Shown here piece by piece: positions 49,560 through 64,000 of a stretch of 64,000 nt of DNA. A program made the position numbers and the translations under genes. The DNA is taken from positions 145,156 through 209,155 of the forward strand of contig NW_003125899.1 in assembly GCF_000003605.2 (NCBI RefSeq), read 5' to 3'. Positions within the stretch are counted from its first letter, which is position 1. Every line of letters starts with the position of its first letter. The notes under the pieces were generated by a model. It was not told where the DNA came from. It worked only from the letters and a program-made list of their open reading frames with translations, and did no database searches. The DNA is from Saccoglossus kowalevskii. Lineage: Eukaryota > Hemichordata > Enteropneusta > Harrimaniidae.

Positions 49560-50516
49560 CAAAAAATATTTATTAAACGTAGATAATTGAAAGTATCGTC
49601 ACAAAATGATCAAATCTCATAGAGTTTCACCCAATGAACATATGTAGTATGTATTACAAAAAATAGAGTTAGTGGTTTTCAAAAAGAAGAACTGACAATA
49701 TCCCATACCAACAGATCTGCCTGTCATTCTCGAAGACGGCCGAGCTAATAAAGATTTTCACTTCAAAATGAAATATAACGTGCATTTTACAACATAAATC
49801 ATATCGTATTGTATAATTCCTTTATATTTATGGATACACAATTTTGTATTGAACATAAAACACAAGTACACTCATATGTTTATGGTAATTACAAAATATT
49901 AAAAATTACTATTATCCATCATATACACCACAAGGTTTACGAACATACATAGTTTTCACGTAAGAGTTCTTTGTTACAAAATATGTGGTATACCTGCTAC
50001 ATTATATCTTATTTTACAATTATTTTAACTTTTAAAAGGTATCCTTCACATTTATATCCAGAAATATGTACATAAATATCTCCACTCAAAAATGATTTGC
50101 ATCACAAAATGTAAATCACATAGTAATTACAAACATTATATGACAATTTCATTTACTCGTGGATAGCCATTAAATAAATAAAATATATTACTTTTGTTTT
50201 ATTATGATGTTTTTTAAAATGTATTTATTAGTATGATATGTGATGTTAATCTAGTATTAATGACATAGTCCTCGTCAATTATTATGCGACTTTGCCATTT
50301 GAATATCATACACTGACTGCAAAGTATAGCGCTTGAAGCGTATAACATCGCTCTATGAAGACCTCGACGCATAGCCAATACTATTAGAACAAAACAGCGC
50401 CAGCAGTCGATGTGTTAAAGTGAAGAGCATTGACTTTGTATGTATCAGTTTTACATTGACGTCTATGACTGGTTGTCACTAGTGACGTCATCTCACTTCA
50501 CAGCTTCCATCTGTCT
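49560..50516 (-). other. CDIPT 3' UTR (inferred)
   Basis: AT-rich non-coding DNA that resembles, in the same order, the DNA downstream of the second CDIPT copy (compare 49840-50200 with 60470-61030, including a shared ATACACCACAAGGTTT-like block). An AATAAA on the minus strand lies at 49569-49574. The end point is not certain. Confidence 0.45.
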
Positions 50517-58149
<7,633 letters not shown>

Positions 58150-58197
58150 TTTGTGATTACCAGCTACTTAACGTACTAGAACAAATGGTAGTTGTTG

Positions 58198-58482
58198 CAG
58201 TAGCGGCGACACCGTGGGGGCAGTGGGGCGGTCGCCCCCACGCAAATGTCAGTAGAAATGCACACCGTGTGGTCCTTCCGCGGAAGGTCCCGAAACCTTC
58301 TGCACTTGAATTTGCTCCCAAAAATGCATGAAACAGCGTTTCAGAGGGTCTAGATTTCAAAATTTTCCCGGGGGGCATGCGCCCGGATCCCCCCAAGAAA
58401 GGTCGCGCCGTCGGTGCTCGATTTGTTGACATTCACATAAAATCTTCGTCCTACAATCAAAAAAAAGCTGCCGCCGCCTCTG
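58198..58482. mobile_element. hAT-like MITE (285 bp) in the distal first-exon copy
   Basis: GC-rich insertion with terminal inverted repeats CAGTAGCGGCGAC and (other strand) CAGAGGCGGCGGC, of the CAGTGGCG type known from hAT elements. Internal hairpins GGGGCGGTCGCCCCC and GGTCCTTCCGCGGAAGGTCC. Flanked by imperfect TGTTG repeats. The other first-exon copy (near 57600-57625) reads straight through, giving an empty site. Confidence 0.7.
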
Positions 58483-58794
58483 TGTTGTGGTTTCCAATCA
58501 GAAAATCAAAAATGCTGCAAACAACTACTAGTATTGTAGCGAAATGCGGTACAACGATTTGGCCCGAACGTGAGTGACAAATCCATAAAATTGGTCACAG
58601 CGCGAACGTAAGATTTAGAATAGGTTTGCATGCATGCTCTTGTTTGTTTTTTGTTTTTGTTTTTTTTCCAATAAAATAAATAATTATGGGGGAGCATAAA
58701 TGGCGACGGCCAGATTACCACAAAGTACACGAGATACTGGACAACATAAATTGGCCATCTACACATGCGAATAATGCGCCCTCAAACGGATACA

Positions 58795-59860
58795 TTGTTA
58801 AATGATTGAAACAGGCATGTACTAAGTTTCATTGAAATGGAATAATTAGTAATTTAGATATCAGTGTGATAGCTTAGAATTGGTTAATTATGCAAATTAG
58901 GTATTTAATATGTACAGATTTTAACCCACAATTAATCAGGTCTGTCTATTGTCCTATAGCATACATGTACAAAGTTTCATTGAAATGTGATGATTAGTAC
59001 TTGAGATATCAGTGTGAAAGTTGAAAATCGATTAATTACGCAAATTAGGTAATTAATATGTACATTTATTTACCCTGAAACTAATCAGGTCTCTGCATAG
59101 TTCTTGGGTATCTATGTACCAAGTTTTATTGAAATGTAATGCTTACTACTTGAAATATCAAATGCTAAAAATTAATTAATTATGCAAATTAGGTAATTAA
59201 TATGTACTGATATTACCCTAAAAAATATCAGGTCTGTGCAGTGTCCTATGATATCTATGTACGAAATTTCATTGAAATCTGATGATTAGTATTTGAGATA
59301 TCAGTGAAAAAAAAAATGAAAATTGAATATTTGTTATGCAAATTAGGTAATTAATATGCACGGATCTTTATCAAAAACTGATCAAATCTGCGCATAAGTT
59401 CAGAGCATCTATGTACCAAGTTTCATCAAAATCCAATGAGTGGTTCTTTAGATATCAGTGGAACAGTCATGGAACAACTAAAAATTAGCTAATTATCATG
59501 CAAATTAGGTAATTATTTTGCATGAATTTTTACCAAAAAACAATCAAATCTGCACATATGTTCAGAGCATCTATGTACCAAGTTTCATCAAAATCCAATG
59601 TGTGGTTCTTTAGATATCAGTGGAACAGTCATGGAACAGCCAAAAATTAGCTAATTATCATGCAAATTAGGTAATTAATAAGCATGGATTTTTATCAAAA
59701 CCTAATCAAATCTGTGTATTGGCCCAGAGCATCTATGCACCAAGTTTCATCAAAAACCGATGTATGGTTCTTGAGATAGCAGTGGAACAGTCGGACACAC
59801 ATACACACACACACACACTAACTGCAAATATTCCCATTGTGTGCTTCGCACATGGGAGTC
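58795..59860 (-). repeat. Hairpin-capped tandem repeat array (family 1, opposite orientation)
   Basis: Six or more units of about 144-162 bp; the phrase CAAATTAGGTA recurs at about 58893, 59042, 59186, 59338, 59500 and 59662, the last two units being almost identical. Ends with a CA microsatellite (59798-59818) and the cap hairpin at 59831-59860. It is the reverse complement of the array at 28447. Confidence 0.85.
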
Positions 59861-60479
59861 AAAAAATAGGAAATAGAATGAAAAAATAGAAACGAGAATT
59901 ACTTATAATATGCATGTTGGTGTAATATTTAGTTCACTAATATGCATGTACACACTCTTAGCTTTTCTTCTTTGTGTTCGGAACAGTCGTCTTTGTACTT
60001 TTCTACTTGTATTATTTTCTCATCTTTGGTTATTTTTTATTTTGTCTAAATGTTGGGGGGATCGCGGATCATATTGTTTTCCTTTTGCTACGTAAAGATC
60101 ACATTTTAAGGTAGAGATGCAGGTTGGGAGACTATATTTTTAATTGGCTCTAATTACTGTATTTACATGAGTAAAATATAACTTTTACCCATCAAGTTAT
60201 AAATCATTTGATATAACAGTATATCTATCAAAATCAATGTTAAAATTGACACTTGGGTTTACAAATTCAATTTCTAAATAATTTTCTAAATTCTGCCTCC
60301 AGATTAACACAAAATTAGAAGTAGTTATGTATGAAATTCTACCATAAACTAACATGATTTGTCCCAGGTCACCTGTGTACCAAGTTCAGTGAAATATGGT
60401 GATTGGTTATTGCAATTTATGCAAATTGGGTAATTAAAATGCATAATATGGATGTGAAAACATGAATTCATCACAGTCA

Positions 60480-62508
60480 ACTTTATTGAGCATAAAATAA
60501 AAGTATATATGTATAATAATGGTAATTTTCAAATGATAAATTACTGGAAAAATCACAAATTAAACATCAAATGAGTATTGATTATTTAAGTAAAACCACC
60601 ATCCAACATGTACACCACAAGGTTTTGCATGAAATATACGAATGAGCATTTAAAAAAAAAACGCCTAGGTGAAAGAAACAAAATCTAACTGCAAGAAGAT
60701 GGTCTGGTAATGTTACTTTTCCCATTTTAAATTAGAATTGTATGAATTCTATTATGTCCACAATTTTATTCCAGGCCTGAATAAGAACGCCCTAACCATG
60801 CTATAGCACAACTTTAAACACTGTTGCCATTGGTAACAAGTATCCAGTTGTCCAAACATAACATTTCTAAAATGTTGACAGACAGGAACATAATTCACAT
60901 AAATATCTATAATTCAAAAAAAATAATATGGCTCACAAAATATTAATCACATCTAGATTCAAAATATCATAATGTATATTTTACTCATGGATTGCAATCA
61001 AATAAATATAATATATTGCTCTTTATGATAAATTTTGTTATTTAATGTTAATATATTTATTGTTAAACTAGACATTGACAAGTATAATTTACATATCACT
61101 TGTAAATATTTATATAACATTGACATTTGAAAATCGTACACTAGAAAGTCACTTTATAAACAAATCGAAATATTCAAATAACATGCATTAGAACATGTTG
61201 TAACACATTAAAATAATTAACAGTTTTATTCATCCAGTTTGCTGTTTCATGGTTTCGAGGTCATTGTGCTTAGACAAAAATAATACTGTTACTTGCCTAA
61301 TTATGAATGGGTGAAAACATCACCGCATATAAAAACAACGCATTTCAATATTATATGTATGGACTTAACATAAAATTGAAATATGCAAAACTAATACCCA
61401 TTGTTATCATTATAAGTTTGATTAAAATTGTCTTCTCAGAAAACTGATTGTGGATTCATTCAAAGATTAGGATTTAACATCTATCAGTTGACAATATTTG
61501 ATTAAATCAAATTTATATATAACATATCATCATGCACTGAGTTTGAACAAAAATGTGGTCTTTGCATGTCAGAGAAATGGCCCAGGATGCACACATAAGT
61601 GCCAAAATTGGAACTTGATAATTTTGAGTTAATATTATTTCAAACTACTAGTTAGATACGTAAGTAAAATATCACATTCTCTTCTAAATGAATGTATCAG
61701 TCATGGTAATCTTTCCTCGAGTCAGACAATTGTTCATTAAATGCATTTCTGAAATTTCTTTATTGATTTTTAGTGTGATAGAAGTTTTACAAAAAGCAAT
61801 AGACAAATAGGGATAATATTAAGTACATACAAACACACAAAACTTAAGTAAAACTTAAAAAAAGTAATGTTGGACACAATGCATGTCTACAGAACACATG
61901 AATACATGTGAAAACCTGACAATCTGAGATTTTTGTTATTTGCACTTCCCTCTTGTGTTCTCATTGTGAACATATAGTACTTGTTACAATATTGCATATC
62001 AAGAACTATTTTGTTAGCACTATACTCACATTTTCACAAGCATATATTCAGGGATACAGTATAAACTACTGCAGTGGAGTTTCAGTATTATAGTACAAAC
62101 AGTTTCTTACACATATATACTTGATATGACAATTGTAATCCTACTTCAAGTGCAAATGCATTAAGAAATACAATACGTTATATATATAAACTATATATAA
62201 TTTATACATAACCTTTCCACCACCTTTTTTCTTATATTCTTCAATATTTCTGAAAATAATCCCTAACTTTGGAGCCAACAGAAAAAATTTGAGTCAATTT
62301 TCCATTTTTATTTTCAGTTTTGTTCTGAAGGAAAGTGCAGAATATAAACAGGACTATTTTGTGAATTTGTGATGAAAAGAGGGAACTGGTGGTGAAATGG
62401 TTACGAGATATATCTACAAGACTTGATACTTGATGTGTATCTGTATCACTTTTGGGCGTCAAATTCTTGGTTGGTTGTCACTACAGTCACTACATGGTGT
62501 TTGTCGTC
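60480..62508 (-). other. 3' UTR of the second CDIPT copy (inferred)
   Basis: AT-rich, no open frame of note. Blocks are similar to those downstream of the first CDIPT gene. A canonical minus-strand AATAAA at 60482-60487 (TTTATT on the plus strand) is the likely poly(A) signal, giving a UTR of about 2 kb. Confidence 0.5.
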
Positions 62509-62684
62509 TCACTCAGTTTTCACCTCTGTCTTTGCCTTGGTTCTTTCTGCCACATCAATGGTTGCCATATTCTGACATGCAATCAGAAGCTGGACCACAC
62601 TGATGCCTGTTTTGACAAGTGCTACTGGAGTACTAATGTAGAAACATAATCTCCATAATCCAATGGAGAAGAAGAGGAATGGAA
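62509..62684 (-). CDS. CDIPT: Second CDIPT copy, last coding exon (partial)
   Basis: Minus-strand exon with TTTGCCAG acceptor, beginning in the same phase as exon 6 of the complete gene and encoding PFLFFSIGLWRL...STPVALVKTGISVVQLL, then AERTKAKTEVKTE and a stop. The 57 residues end in a charged Lys/Glu tail that the neighbour lacks. No homologue of exons 1-5 was found between 62685 and 64000, so the rest should lie beyond the right edge of the window; an isolated duplicated exon is the alternative. The downstream DNA also matches the neighbour's 3' UTR, which favours duplication of whole gene ends. Confidence 0.85.
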
Positions 62685-64000
62685 CTGGCAAACAGAAAAC
62701 CGTTAAAATGTAGTTAGAATGTAGTCAGTAACAAAAGATTACGGTTACTACATCACAATGCAAACAAACAAACACACATGTTTTGGTCATTGGTATGGTC
62801 ACAAGAGACCAAAATTTCAAGACAAATATGTTTATTCCACAGTCAGCTGGCGCACAAGTGATAATAAAATAAATGCAATATTTACTATATGGGGGGCACC
62901 ATCTTGAAAGCGCCATGAAACTAAATAAAGAGACAAGTTGTGAAATGCAGGAAAAAAATACAAATTTTTCACTGCCAAATGATCCGTTGGGGTTATATTA
63001 AGTCTTTAACAAAATTCGGCTGAATTTATCGTTTTTGTGTGGACAAATTCTTTGCACATGAAAACCTAATTGCACATAGAACAGAGTACACTTTCTCGGG
63101 GTATTTGAAACCAAAATTGTTATTTAACTGAGTTGCAATGACAATTTTGGGTTTCAAATACCCGGGGAAAGTGTTCTATGTTATTACACAGTCCCTCTAT
63201 CCTCAGTCTGGAAACGCTTTGCAGTCTATTGTCCCAGGGCTGGTTGCAGGTAAATGAACCTTGGACAATTAGCCATGAAGCTGAGCGTACACTAACTTAA
63301 GCACTACAATGATTTATCAAAATACGAACATCTGAAAGAAAAACTAACCACATCACCAAAAGTTAAATGTACATATCTATTCACATTGAAAAAAATATTA
63401 TAATTGAACGCAGTTGTCTTACTATAAAAGGGGCCAACCCGCTGACAATGCGTCGAGTAATCAAAAACAAAATGATGCCCTTAAATAAATTCTCATCGGC
63501 GCAAAAAAGTCTGTCTGCTCAATTTCTGGCAATGCTAAAGAGTTGATACTACAGGGTGTTATTCTTAGAGACATGATGTAACCAGCATTGTAAACTGCAT
63601 TCCAAATTTGAAAACATTCTGACTTGCGGTTTTGAAGAAGAAGATGAAATTGTAAAGTTGATGCCGACGACGATGGACAATCAGTAACTTTGTCGACAGC
63701 GGAGCTAAAAAACAATGCTCTTTCTAAAACACATGACGGATAGAAGGGGCCAACCGGTCAAGGTTGTTAGAAGTGTTCCAAGTTTCGATCCCTGACAGAG
63801 TACCTTAAATTTAAGTGCGATATTCACGAATAATATTGTCAATATGCCACTATGGAAAAACTTGCCAACTAAAGAATTGTGTTGAGCTTTTAACTCTATA
63901 TAAAGTATCGAAATATATGGTTTATTTCGCTTGCAAAAACTAGAATATGAAGGGAACAATGAATCAATCGTTTCAATAGAATGCTCTGATATCAAGAGAC
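62685..64000. other. Right flank, intron or upstream of second CDIPT copy
   Basis: Searched on the minus strand for the GNE-FY and SHK segments of CDIPT; not found. Only the foldback at 63075 stands out. Confidence 0.5.
63075..63180. repeat. Foldback sequence, right end of window
   Basis: Left arm 63075-63120 and right arm 63141-63180 are inverted copies (core GGGTATTTGAAACC), with a 20-bp loop and one 6-bp insertion in the left arm. Confidence 0.75.

Overview
The window is AT-rich animal (metazoan) nuclear DNA. The main gene has 18 GT-AG-bounded exons separated by introns of up to 9 kb, and dispersed MITEs, foldback elements, retroelement fossils and microsatellites surround it. There are two assembly gaps (N runs at 28706-29330 and 50820-50923). 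The style (AT-rich, MITE-dense, compact exons, medium introns) suits a marine invertebrate, possibly a deuterostome such as a hemichordate, but the sequence alone does not prove the species.

Region by region. 1-8068: no recognisable gene; a 103-bp foldback element with an 11-bp target-site duplication, and CpG-richer DNA leading into the first exon of the main gene. 8069-43426 (+): a complete kinesin of the KIF12 type, rebuilt by splicing 18 phase-consistent exons into 954 codons (motor domain, short coiled coils, and a very long Q/P-rich tail). Its introns carry the repeats. 43427 to about 44800: its 3' UTR. About 45190-49500: intergenic, with a GC-richer decayed retroelement, a reverse-transcriptase fragment, a roughly 110-bp direct repeat, a foldback and a minisatellite. 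50517-58149 (-): a complete six-exon phosphatidylinositol synthase (CDIPT) gene of 213 codons with two tandemly duplicated first exons. Its intron 3 holds a retroelement gag fossil. 58795-59860: a hairpin-capped tandem repeat array. About 60480-62684 (-): the last coding exon and 3' UTR of a second CDIPT copy, whose upstream exons were not found and presumably lie beyond the right edge. 62700-64000: nothing coding seen, one foldback.

The KIF12 and CDIPT genes are not obviously linked in function. KIF12 is a microtubule motor; CDIPT makes phosphatidylinositol in the ER. The most informative points are: the tandem CDIPT duplication with a separate local duplication of its first exon; a hAT-like MITE sitting in only one of the two first-exon copies, the other serving as the empty site; and two unrelated-looking repeat families that share one architecture (hairpin cap, GT microsatellite, then long tandem units).
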